Shown here in pieces: positions 11,699-22,807 of a DNA stretch of 64,000 bases. The translations under genes and the position numbers were made by a program. Source of the DNA: Lithospermum erythrorhizon (taxonomy: Eukaryota; Streptophyta; Magnoliopsida; Boraginales; Boraginaceae); contig JADFUC010000064.1 in assembly GCA_019722365.1 (NCBI GenBank), positions 1-64,000 of the forward strand, read 5' to 3'. Position 1 is the stretch's first letter, and each line of letters starts with the position of its first letter. A model generated the notes under the pieces. It was not told the DNA's origin. It made no database searches and worked only from the letters and a program-made list of their open reading frames with translations.

Positions 11699-13049
11699 CT
11701 AAATATTCTCCAAATAACCCCTATCGAGGTGGTCTTATAATCAATCGATGAATGTTGTTGTTTATCCTGGCTAATCATTAGTATTTCATTTCAAATTAAT
11801 TGAATTTCTCACTTTTCAAAACATTTATTTTAATCATTAGTTACTTATATATTATGAAAATTATAATAAAATAATATTATGAAAATATTTTTAAAAACGA
11901 ATCCAATGATATCAATTTTATATTTTTTAAGTTAATGTATAAAAAGTAATTTGTGGTCAAAATCTTGACACGGAATCCCAAAACGTCAATTAATTTGAAA
12001 TTGAGTGGAGTATAACTTTAGCTATACATATATACATATAGCTGTAAATTGACATTAAAATTTCATGTTGGCATAGTACTGGAAATGAAAATGTCTACAT
12101 AGTTTAACCACCTGGTTTTGGCTTTGTTGATGCTGGTTTCTATTATACAATTTGCATAAATTTATTCATGGTCTTAACAAGGCTCATTGTATGTTGTTCA
12201 TTGTTATACTCTCCATCTCTAAACGAGAAATGATAATTTAACCTAACGTTTCAGATCAAAATATTTCGATTTTTACATTTTAATTTAACTTTTCATTCAT
12301 TTTCCCTTGTATCTCTACTCTTCTCTATCTATTTTTATGTGGGGCCAATAACTTTCAACTTATTTGCTTTAATTGAGATCAATAATTGACTCATGTATAT
12401 AAAAAGACAAAGTTGTCATAGCGATAAATAGTACATCTCACCTTACTCATATGATAATACCATTTAAAGTTAATTTATGTGAATACTTAATTTATGTTCT
12501 CGTGTATTTTGCAATCCTATGTTAGATTTCTCTGGTTAATTTTTTTCGGGTATATGCTCATTATGATGATTTGTTGATGACAATCTTGTCATAAATAGCA
12601 GTTTGAAAAGGGGTATAAAACTATGCCAGATAGAGGTTTGGAATAAAAAGCTTGCCTTTTGTTCGAATCTGACTAGTTTCATTCGGTAAATCACATGTGT
12701 ATGAACCTCTATAAATACCAAAAAATAGAACGAAGATTTCCACTTTCTACTATCCTTCGACTAAAAATACCATCCCTGGCCTACTTCTAGTTTTTTGATA
12801 AAAGAATCATTTCTACTTTGTTTAATAGGCAATCGAGAAAATCATTTACTAGCCAGGATAATATAAAAATTAATCATCAATTGTATATCTACCATATCAG
12901 TTATCTTTTAGCTTGAACGAAGGGCCTATAGCCAAAATTAACAGTTACCTCCTACCGGGATTACAAATTACAGACATGGGAAATGCAAATGTAACAACAT
13001 TTAGGAGCAATTTGAGTATTTTGGCAAGAAAATGCATAGCCCATTTCTG
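11699..13049. other. AT-rich intergenic DNA
   Basis: No domain, splice-consistent exon or transposon end was recognised. Short frames here lack any conserved pattern. Confidence 0.5.
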
Positions 13050-13372
13050 CTACCAATGGAAAGCACAGTAAATACAGGCATTGACGTTGTAGGGCACGGG
13101 ATCCCCTTCGATATCTCCATTTTTACTACATAAACAAAATTGTAAACTAACCACAACACAAAAACGAATTAAACAACAAAACATCAACAAGAATGAACTT
13201 ACATGAAAAGTATCATTTTGTCAATCACATTGACTACATCCCCAACAATGTCGCCGGTAGAGAATGTGGGGCCAAAACCTTGTCCCATTCCATATTGACT
13301 AAACAAGTAGGCATCGTCTGTCGTGGTAAGAACGGCTACAATTGAAGTCTCAAAACGGTGGGTTATGTAACA
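13050..13372 (-). pseudogene. SPRY-domain gene fragment (two exons, 5' part missing)
   Basis: On the minus strand an exon at 13372-13203 follows a CAG acceptor and ends at CAT|GTAAG. A second exon at 13125-13050 follows TGTAG and ends in TAG. The two join in phase. The product reads TDDAYLFSQYGMGQGFGPTF, then STGDIVGDVVNVIDKMILF and IKNGDIEGDP, ending CAFHW. The series YGxGxxFGPTFxTGDxVG...FxKNG is the signature of SPRY domains such as those of plant RanBPM-like proteins, although one expected Gly (VGCG) is changed. Upstream coding sequence is not visible: 200 bases further on lie GC-rich hAT terminal sequences. I read it as a gene fragment, truncated by or captured next to the hAT element; a working 3' end of an unseen gene is less likely. 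Confidence 0.45.
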
Positions 13373-13770
13373 CTGTATTCACCAGTCACCACAAGCATTC
13401 TTGTTTTGATTTTTGCCAAAATCGCCACAAGTTGTCATCTAAAAGAAACACCACATCATTTAAGGTAGACTTCTGAACGGCCTGTCTGCCCGGCTCTTCG
13501 ATAAAACTGTAACCGAACCTACCACCGTTATCCGTGAGGGAAATCAAAATCAAGCTGAAACCCGTCGGTTCCCGAAAATCGTTCGCCGTGTTCCGGCCCG
13601 GCTTCGTTATTTTCGGCTCCGGCCTCAAATTGGGCTCAAATTTGGATTTTTTTTGGGCCCGGCCATTCTTTTAACATTTATTTAATAATCAAGCTTTAAA
13701 ATACATTTTAATCCTACTATTTACATCAAATTTAGCCCTATTAAAATAAGAATGAAACAAATTCTGAAAC

Positions 13771-14200
13771 TGAATAGTCCAAAAGCAAATTAGAACACGT
13801 CTGAATAGTCCGAATACAAAATTAGAACAAGCCTGAATAATCCGAATACAAAACAAGAACAAGTCATAATAAGCCGAATACAAAACAAGACAAGTCCTAA
13901 TAATCCGAATACAAAACAAGAACAAGTACTAATAATCCGAATACATAACAAGAACAAGTCCTAATAATCCGAATACAAAATGTGCAATGCTACCAATAAT
14001 CTCGAATACAACAAGAACAAGTCCTAATAATCAATACAAAACAAGAACAAGTCCTAATAATCCGAATACAAAACAAGAACAAGTACTAATAATCCGAATA
14101 CATAACAAGAACAAGTCCTAATAATCCGAATACAAAACAAGAACAAGTACTAATAGTCCGAATACAAAAAACAAGTATTAATAAATCAATACAAAGAACA
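13771..14200. repeat. 32-bp minisatellite
   Basis: About a dozen units of a 32-base motif resembling AAGTCCTAATAATCCGAATA followed by CAAAACAAGAAC. Units vary at a few positions (AGTACTAAT vs AGTCCTAAT, AATACATAA vs AATACAAAA) and some are shortened. It lies between the hAT terminal sequence and the C-terminal end of the transposase remnant. Confidence 0.95.
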
Positions 14201-14579
14201 AGATGGAATAGTACAATACACTCGAAAGCAACATTGATGATGGAGGTCGGCCATCTACAATAAACAATCTGTAATCAAGAATACACAAATATGAACAATC
14301 ATAAATCTAATCAATAAACATATCAAAAAATACAATAAAATAATTCAAGAAAATACCTTAGTAACATGAACAATCTGCTAAGCATTATTCATATCAAGTT
14401 TCGAGACGAAGTAGCGCCTAATTGCTCACATAAATAAATTAGTTAGAAATATTTATACTTTTATATAAGCTAACATTCATAAACCATAACAAATTAACAA
14501 CATACCTTCTCCTATTACTTCAGATGATCAATATCGCCCAAGAAGACTCAAGAAATCAAATGGTTCAAGTATTAGTCGC

Positions 14580-16666
14580 TCAACCACTCGACCATACAAG
14601 CATCTCGACAGTCTTGGGCTTCAACGAACTTCTAAAATCACTCAAAATTCTACGACTGCATTTCAAACGCTTGTTCCGGCTAACCGATGAAACTGGGAAC
14701 AAATTTAGAATGTCCTTGCAATTTTGGACAAAATAGATACTTACTGCACTTAAATTCCACCATTGTGCGATATTCAAATCAACATCTTCCTCAAGAGTTT
14801 GGGGACAAATAGCGAGGCTAATCCCGCTTGGTTTCAATGCAATCATTATCGTGAGTCTTTGTAACGCTCGTCCATAAGACTTCTTTAAGTAGTTCCTTAG
14901 ATTAGCGATGGATGAAGAAGAAGAAGCAATAAGAAGAAGCAATAAGAAGAAAGAGGCAACAGATTCAACATTATCTCGTGTAACCATGTTTATCAGTAAA
15001 AGCTGCTAACTACAAACTTCAACTCTTTTTTATCTCGTTAATCATGTAGGTAGCCTTTGCACTAATAATTGGGGACTCACCACAAATCTCGTAGTACATC
15101 TGCTCATAATGTATGGAAACTTTATTGAATTTTTGTCTTGGATCAAAATAACTCCTAGAAACAACAAATTATTCCCCAACTCGGAATCAACCCAATATTT
15201 CTCAAACTTAGCTCTCATGCTATTAGCCATGTTGACAAAACAATATCACTATCAATTTGATATAGCTTTATTGTCATACAAGTCCACAACTTGAGTAAAA
15301 TACGGGAAGATGTCGTATACTACCTTTAAAAGACTAAAGTGGCCTCATAAAACAATTCAAGAAACTTTAACTAATGCATCAACCTTAGCCCAATCACTAG
15401 TAGGGAGGCCCAACTTGCACCGAAAAATACAAGCCAACTAGAATCTTCCTTCTCAACCTTTCAAAAGCCTTTCTATACTTAATAGCACATTCAAGCATCA
15501 AATATGTCGAATTCCAATTGCTCAAATATCAAGACAAACCCCTTTACACCCATTCTCTCATAAGCCGCACATTGCTCAAACTTTTTCAATCTTGTAGGGG
15601 ATGACCTTACATACCTCACAGCATTCCTAATCTTCGAAACACTATCAGATTCTTCTTTTAATCCATCTTTAACAATAAGATTCACAATATGCGCAGAACA
15701 TCTAACATGTATATACTGGTTTGACAACACGACATCACTCCAATTGCACAATCTCAAATAATCAATCGCTTTATCATTAGCAGATGCATTGTCAACAGTT
15801 ATAGTTAACACCTTATCTAACCCCACCAGCTGCATAACTCTCAACGCTTCCTTCCCAATTTGTCACCCGGTGATCATCAACCAAACAAAAATTTAAAATT
15901 CTTTATGAAGATCCCACTTGTCATCAATAAATGAGTACAATGCCATAACTCAGGTTTTGATTTGAAGTCCAACAATCCGTTGTCAAACTCAACCTACGGT
16001 CTTTTAAAAATGTTCTCAACTTTTTTTTCTCAAGCTCAACAAGTTTAAAACAATCACTAGCAACAGTTGTTCTATCGGGTAGAATAAAGCGAGGCTCTAA
16101 AGCTCTAACAAATTGTTTGAAGCCTTCACCTTCTACCATTCGGAATGGCTTTTCATCCATCAGGATAAACTTAGATAAAGAAGTTCTAAGTAACTCAATA
16201 TCAAGCGCATGTGATTTTAAACCAACCATTATAGAGGATCCATCACAATCTTTACCACTAAAATCCTTCATTGTCTTTTGATTTGTTTGTTGTTTAAGTA
16301 GTCTTTGAAAAACTGAACAATTTTCGATATGCTTATGGAGATTACTAGTGCCACTAACTTTTGAATCGGCAGCATAATCACGACCACAATGAATACACTT
16401 GGCTCTAACGGGGGTCCCAAATTTTAAAGCGATCCCGCATTTAACCAATCCCAACTTCACGTTAGGGGTCGGGGGAAAGGGTTGCTTTTTTTCCTCTTAC
16501 CGCATTCTAAGAACCTAGGTATGAACAGAACGAGAAGAAATAGGAGTGTGATCGAGATCGGGAGAGGCAATAGGAGTATGATTAGATTCAGCATGTTCAT
16601 CCGTATGTGGTTCATGTTCATCCATATCAATGTAATCCATATCCTGTAATCCTGTATTACTATCAA
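14580..16666 (-). pseudogene. hAT transposase (zinc-finger BED, RICESLEEPER-like), broken
   Basis: Minus strand. The N-terminal piece (16460-15924) holds a BED zinc finger with CIHCGRDY and NLHKHIENC, then FRMVEGEGFKQFVRALEPRF, a block conserved in plant hAT transposases, and LSLTTDCWTS with the first catalytic Asp. The next piece (15844-15491) has GLDKVLTITVDNASAND (second Asp) and VRCSAHIVNLIVKDGL. A third piece (15230-15042) has MRAKFEKYW. The C-terminal hAT dimerisation region (14987-14580) contains DVDLNIAQWW, FPVSSVSRNK and RILSDFRSSLKPKTVEMLV. The order of domains is complete, but pieces sit in different frames with stops. Such transposases mobilise hAT elements; this copy cannot. Confidence 0.88.
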
Positions 16667-16670
16667 TTAA

Positions 16671-17412
16671 TATAAATAGATATATATATATGCTAAATGA
16701 TCAATAGCTAGTGTAATCTTTAACAACTATATATTGTAGTTTTATATATTGTTTCCTATTATGTAATAGACCACATTGTATATAATATATAAGTCAATTG
16801 ATCCAATGAAACACACACAAAGTTCCATAAAATATTACACTAACAAATTCATAACAACCAACAAAACTAAATGTTCTATCATACGCACTCGGATAAGAAG
16901 CTAATAATATAAAAGTTTTAGACTATAAAAAGATAACAAAACGTAAGATAACAAACCAATGGAAATTCATTGCATTCAAAGGTACCATTGCAAAACTTGT
17001 TCTCGAAATCTAAGATCGGAAATGTCATTTTCGATCTCAATACAAAACCTTATACACGCATTTGAATGGCAGAAAGCAGCATTCTAACCTAAAGGGCGCT
17101 TTGAACGGCAAGTGTTGCACTTAACCCGTCAATTACGGAATCAAGATTTTATTTATTTAAATCATTCAAAAATATTATACACGTATTTTTGCATTTTTAA
17201 TGGTAAAACGAAGATGTTATATGTTGAAAACAATATTAAAATATAGAATTATCATTATTATAAAAAAATCGTTCAATTTATTTTTTATCAACAAGATTAC
17301 TAGACACGACTTACTAAATCGACACAAACATTTTGATTTGCATGAAAATTATTATGTTAATAATAAAGTACATTAAAAATATTATGTTTTGACATGTTTT
17401 TACCAAATATTA
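16671..17412. other. AT-rich DNA without genes
   Basis: No coding or transposon feature recognised; it may include the undefined right end of the hAT element. Confidence 0.4.
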
Positions 17413-17581
17413 TACTCCCTCCTTCCTATGAAGATTGTCTAGTTTTGATCATTAAAAATTAATAGTAGTTAAAGTGATCCTATTTGAAAAAATACATGTA
17501 ACAATTAATCAAATAACATAAATTATGAAGAATGAAAGAAAAAAAGTCACCATAGACTATTTTTATGGGATGGGAAAAGTA
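17413..17581. mobile_element. Stowaway-like MITE
   Basis: Starts TACTCCCTCCTTCCTATGAA and ends ATGGGATGGGAAAAGTA. The two ends pair as imperfect inverted repeats of about 30 bases, including the AGATTGTCTA/TAGACTATTT part. Length 169 bp, AT-rich interior, TA at both ends: all fit a Stowaway (Tc1/mariner-type) MITE. Confidence 0.6.
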
Positions 17582-17952
17582 GCATATATACCATCTATAG
17601 ATGGCTTCAAAAGTATCAAATATCAACAAAATCTCTTCTAAATGGATCGACAAATTTTTTATTCATATATCAAAGTTATGTTTATGTTAAAATTTATAAA
17701 TATGAAAGTTGATGCAAAAAAATAGAAGGTGTTCTAACTGTGATCACCATAACAACTGCCGATGCCACAAGAGCGTTCCCCGGCGATCGCCACAGAGTAT
17801 GTATACTCCAGCCGTAACGGGATGTCCACCATTCGATAAACTTGTTATTAGCGCCAAGCGAGGTTTGAAGAAACCCGATAACTCGATAATAAATAAAAGT
17901 ACACTGAATAATCCTGTTCCTAAACTCTCTCAAGAAACCTCTCAAACTCCCT

Positions 17953-18066
17953 GCATATAAATAACAACAACACACACATCTCTATCTCACACACAAACTT
18001 AACCTTCATCATTATCACCATCATCATTATTATCACAATATTCCTAATTAAACTCACTTTATTGAA
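17953..18066 (+). promoter_or_regulatory. Possible orphan core promoter
   Basis: CATATAAATAAC (TATA-like) is followed about 30 bases later by a CA/CT-rich leader (ACACACACATCTCTATCTCA), a common make-up for plant transcription starts. The first ATG downstream (18068) opens only a six-codon frame, so no gene is seen. A moderately GC-rich piece upstream (17700-17930) has no recognisable product. Confidence 0.2.
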
Positions 18067-18404
18067 AATGGATCGGATCGAATCGAATTGAAATTGAATT
18101 GAATTCATTAAATTAATGAGCTAACTGAAACTAACCTTTAATTGAAAAACCAACTAATATCCGATCAAATGGCTCGGCAAAGAACGGATTTCAGCTATCT
18201 TCTACTCGACTCTTCTAACAAATGTCAAGGCGCAGTAAACCCCTTAGTTGAAGTTATCATTGGAAACAAAATAATATTTTAGCAATGTACAAATACACAA
18301 TGCGAGTAATGTATCACATGAAAGTTGAAATTTGAAATACTAAGTCGAATCATTTCATTTCTTTCATCTATTTATGTTCATGGAGGTAAAACATTGATTC
18401 ATGC

Positions 18405-18721
18405 TAGTTTTCGAGACCGATTCCGGAAGAGACCGATTCCGAAGCAATGCCGGAGGTTAATGGCCGATCGGGGTCGAGGATTTGGGAATTTAGGTTGGAC
18501 TTGGAGAACCGGCAGCGAGTATAGGTTCGGGGGTATTTATAATTTATATATATTTATAATTTTTTTTTAATAATTAAATCGGTTCGGTTCGGTTCCCGAA
18601 CCGATCGGTTCTCGGGTATAACCGAACCGAACCGACTTTAAATCGGTTATTTTTTTTTCGAACCTAAATCGGTTCGGTTCCAATCGGTTCTCCAAATTTC
18701 GGTTATTTTCGGTTCGCCCTG
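18405..18721. mobile_element. hAT-type terminus with CGGTTCGG subterminal repeats
   Basis: Dense direct and inverted CGGTTCGGTT/AACCGAACCG motifs end at ...TTTTCGGTTCGCCCTG (18721). Read from the other strand this is CAGGGCGAACCG, the CAGGG-type start of many plant hAT elements. The opposite end was not found, so the size of the element is unknown. Confidence 0.55.
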
Positions 18722-20537
18722 GCTCGTCTTGCCTCGATTAATTTGTCATGTACCAATTTAAGGTCCACCATTGACCACTAAAGTTGTCACCAACATGGAT
18801 TAAAAAATTTAAATGTTTCCTACGAAATATCCGAAATATTTCTATTTCTGAATTAATAGAAACGAAACGGTCAATCTAATTTTGAAACTAAAAGAGAAAT
18901 ATTATAGATATTGTTGTACATCATTTTGAGATTAAGTAGATTATAATTTGTTGTTTTGAAAGTATATCTCCTACTAGATAGAAGTCTCCTTATATTGTGA
19001 TTCTAAAAAATTCTTCGACGTGTGAGATAATTACAAATGCCCATTAACCTCTGTTTAAAGTTAACTTTCAGATATTGTTTCAAATAATATTAATTAAGAA
19101 TTTTTTTTATTTAAAAGTTCAAATTTTATTAAAACCTTTTCTCAAATTTTTTTTTTATTGATAGGTAATCCATTAATCAATTAAAATCATCCATTGCATC
19201 AGTTCTAGCTTCATACAAGCTATAATTCATAAAATTACAATCCGAAAAATTAAAAGTACTAATAGATACATCAAGCAAATTAAAGAAAAACAACCATCAT
19301 TGATTGAGAACCAAAATAACTCGTAAATATGCAGCAATTCTTCATTCTTTACCATTCTTTATTTCTCCCAATCTTATGAAAATATATAGGCCAAATATCA
19401 TAAGTGAAAACATCAGTAATAAAATAAGGAACATGTTATACACTGGTCTCAAATTCTTTATACATCGTTTTAAAATATATCAAAAAGACGAATATAACAT
19501 CTCCTTAGTTTAATTGTTTAAATTTCATAATTAGTCTACACTCAAATTATTTCCCTACCCCAAATCAAGAAGTTTGTTTAGATAAAGGTTGAAGTTTACA
19601 ATTGGTCCTCAACCAGCTATCGATGTTGATTGTTGATTATTCTCCTGTTATTAGTTCTCTTGGAGTTGACGATATCAAATGTTAGATCTTTAGTGTCATT
19701 ATTCGTTCTTTATTTTATTTTTAACATAGGTAATGAGATTAAATATTTATATTTGTTATAATATCTATATTTATACAAATATCTTTTAGTATCTATAACT
19801 TATCTTGAGTTTTCAATATTTTACAATGTTTCTTAAATATATCTATAATATTTCTAAAACATTTCTTATTTATAATATTTCGAAACTATATCCAAAAACG
19901 AAACATTGAATCAAAGTCAAAGAGTAGTGCCCTTCATGTTCAGTACTGTAATTCTGTAACATCATTTTTCTTAGCGTTGAACACAAGCAAGAATCATTCA
20001 TTCATAAAAAGGAGTCAGCATTGAGACTAAAAGGCTAAAAAGATTAAAGAACATAAGAACATGCAATGATTTAATTGAAGAATCATTCTTCATAGTAGAA
20101 ATTCCATAGTATTTTACATAAAGAAAATTGATTAGAATAGGGAACTTCACCCACCACTAAGATATATTTTTTTTTACAGATTCTCACTTCTTTACATTCC
20201 AGAAATAAAAATTCAGATATACCTCAAAATGGATTGGATGAAATCAGCTCCCATACTTGCATAATTACAAAAGGGTTCCTTTGAGGACCTCCTTAATACT
20301 AAGAACTCAATTATTTAGGTTGAAAACAACTCACTTTACTTACAAAAAGACTTGACACTGCCAATACTTAGGACTCATTTGAACATCTGAACATATTTAC
20401 ACAAGGCAGGACTTTGTCGCACTCTAAGGAATCTTCAAAACTCTCTTCACTTCCTAATCTAAAAGGTACTTGGTGTCTGATCTGAACCTCAATATATACC
20501 GTTAATTCATTTGATGTAGATGGGATTGGAATCATCT
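18722..20537. other. AT-rich intergenic DNA, 3' flank of the 179-residue gene
   Basis: No gene or transposon domain recognised. The last few hundred bases, next to the stop codon at 20538, are the likely place of the 3' UTR of the minus-strand gene. Confidence 0.5.
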
Positions 20538-21583
20538 CTAAGCAAAAGTAGGGATGCTACCGATGCGCCTATTTCTATTGAAGCAATCGAAACCTTCAAC
20601 TCTTACTGCCGGATTGTTTGCAAAATTATCTCTCACGCATCCGCCCATTCTGGCAGATGATGGGGATGACCCCAATCCAGAGGGAATTGATACAGCCCTT
20701 GGGGAAACGGTGACAACCTCATGCCCGAATCGAGCATCCTGAATCAATGGGTTAGATACTCTACTGGGCGGCGACCCACTAAAAAAAGGAGGCGATGAGG
20801 ATACCAGTCCTGCAGCGGAGGCCGCTGACTGCTTCTCCACACCATCACCGTTAACACCCTGGAAAAACACCAAATTACAATCATATACATGCTTAAATTG
20901 TTGGGTTTCCTGCAGAATCGATAAATCTAATTTGTTAAATCATAAAAAAACATTGTCCGCAAAGATACCAACCTTGGCTAAAATGATGTCCAACAACTCG
21001 TTTACAGCTTTAGCATCACATGTTTCCTGCTGCGGACTGGTTGCCAAAAGCAATAAAACATAGCAATTAAGTAAAACTGAAAGCTAATTGTATAGTAACT
21101 ATTTGGTTCAATCACACATGATCAAATTGTACTCGAGGTTCTGCTAGCTTAATCTCATTTATTAAATTTAACATTTTTCAACAATATCACATCTTTATTG
21201 ACTCCATTTCAATTAAGAAATGTTATTTTTTGAAACTAAAATATACAAAAAAATTATTTAACTTGGTCAAATAACATATTTGTGCAACATATAACATGAA
21301 TAGTTTACGATTTTCAAACCTAACAGTAAGAATTCAAGCAAAATGATGTACAATCTAGATAAATTTTCCCAAAACAAAATCAACCAACAAATAAAAAACA
21401 TGTTAAGACATAAAATAAGGCAATTCACCTAACGTGCCATTGGAGAGGGCAAACGGGGTCATAAAGAGCGGTGTTGAAACGACTGACACGGTGTGGCTTA
21501 GGGCAAACTAGGCCGTTGCTGGACGAAACAACAGTCACAGAGCTCCTCATCATTTGTTGTTGAATAGCATATTGATGATTCAT
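20538..21583 (-). CDS. Conserved plant protein of unknown function, 179 aa, three exons
   Basis: Minus-strand exons are 21583-21429, 21036-20973 and 20858-20538. They join in phase at AG|GTGAAT, AAG|GTTGGT and acceptors ACCAG and TCCAG, giving 179 residues. The protein begins MNHQYAIQQQMMRSS, has VCPKPHRV, then WHVSPQQETCDAKAVNELLD followed by IILAKGVNGDG, then SSPPFFSGSPPSRVSNPLIQ with DARFGHE, and ends NNPAVRVEGFDCFNRNRRIG. From memory this pattern is a small plant-specific family (Arabidopsis At1g68490/At1g13390 type), sometimes labelled 'translocase subunit seca', a name not supported by any SecA motif. No signal peptide, membrane segment or enzyme motif is visible; most of it looks disordered. 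All splice sites are canonical and the frame is intact, so the gene is probably active. The start was chosen because it matches the family's M-N-x-x-A-I-Q-Q opening. Confidence 0.85.
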
Positions 21584-22807
21584 CTTAAAATTATCTAACG
21601 AAATTCGAATATATGTATTCACAAACAAACCTGTCACGAAACATAAACAATAAAATAAATCAAGTCAATAATTAATAAACTTCAAACAAAGATTACAACC
21701 TCCATCTCAAAATGATGCTCTAGTTTGATTTCAATTATCAAATTAACAAATTTCACGGAATAATCGAACACATTTTGATTAATGTCAATAATAAAGTAGG
21801 TTGATAACACTATTCATCATATATTTTTCAAGAAATACTATACAACATATAAAAAAATTAATTTTTTCAGAAAAACATTGACAAACTGAGCTTGAGAACA
21901 AAAGAATCAAATACCCTTTTCAGATCTACTAAATCACTAATAAGAATAGCTCAAATAACTAGAGAATTTAATATTTTTTTTTCCTTTCAAATCAGCAAAA
22001 AATATTTTTTGTCCCAAAATAGTTGTCCAGTTATGAGATAAATTCAAGGAAAACTACTACAGGATAAATATATATGAGCTGAAAACTCCATTTTGTTGTG
22101 TATATAAATCAGCTATATATCTTATTAACAAAAATTTATCTTTGAAAAAATCAGCTCAAAAAGTGAAAAAATTGGAAAATATTGAAAAATTGAGCTTGTT
22201 AACAAAATAATTACAATAAAATTTTAAGATATAACAACCCACTAAGAAGAACAGCTCAATTAAGCAAAAAATAAATTGAATAAATTCTGAAATCAGCAAA
22301 AAAATATGTTTTTTGTCCCAAAATAGTTGTCATGTATCCATTTTCTTGAGAGCAAAAAAATCACAAACACCCTTTTAAAATCTAGCAACCCACTAAGAAG
22401 GAAAGCTCAAGTAACCATACAAAAATTGAATTAATTTCCAATTCAGCAAAAAAAAATGAGTTTTTTTGTCCCAAAATAGTTGTCCAATATGGGATAAAAG
22501 GAACAAAAACTACAAGATGATGCATATCTATGTGCTGAAAACTCCATTTTGCTTATGTTGACAAAGGGAGGAAATTGTGTGAAGACAAGGAGAAATATTT
22601 ACCTTGGGGAGATTTACAAGATAGGGGAAGACGCCTCCAAGATGAAGCGATAATAACATAGGCACATATATAAACAATGAGAAGGAGGGCAGGCGCCCAC
22701 TCCACACCCGACTTGAGAAACTGTACAAAAGTTAATCGAGACGAACTCGAGTAGTTTTGTTTACTCGATAATTTATCGGGCAAAACCCAGGTGTTAGACG
22801 GGCTCAT
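21584..22807 (-). other. Probable 5' UTR exon and 5'-UTR intron of the 179-residue gene
   Basis: Upstream of the start codon a good acceptor (TTCGTGACAG, exon from 21630) precedes 47 untranslated bases. About 1 kb further up a strong donor (CCCCAAG|GTAAAT, exon end 22603) closes a candidate exon. This suggests a leader split by an intron of about 970 bases. The candidate exon also carries a frame open from an ATG at 22807, discussed in the findings. No cDNA is available, so the splice pair is an inference. Confidence 0.45.
21880..22560. repeat. Three degenerate direct repeats in the 5'-UTR intron
   Basis: Three copies, at about 21880-22130, 22185-22335 and 22340-22560, share TGAGCTTG, AACCCACTAAGAAG, a CAGCAAAAAA run and TTTTTTGTCCCAAAATAGTT. 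Copies one and three also share a longer right part ending GCTGAAAACTCCATTTTG. Divergence is moderate, so the duplications are not recent. Confidence 0.8.

Larger units (their letters stand above)
13587..16670 (-). mobile_element. hAT transposon, decayed
   Basis: A BED-finger/hAT transposase remnant runs through 16666-14580 on the minus strand. At the left, 13587-13680 is rich in CCGGCCC/GGGCCCGG-type subterminal motifs that plant hAT elements of the RICESLEEPER-like group often carry. Neither TIR nor the 8-bp target duplication can be assigned with certainty, so both ends are approximate. Confidence 0.6.

Noticed and set aside
13771..14200. CRISPR-like regular repeat array
   Set aside because: Units follow each other without unique spacers and vary internally; it is a plant minisatellite beside a hAT element.
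17694..17975. Possible exon on either strand in a less AT-rich patch
   Set aside because: No conserved motif and no consistent splice pair; kept only as possible promoter-flanking DNA.
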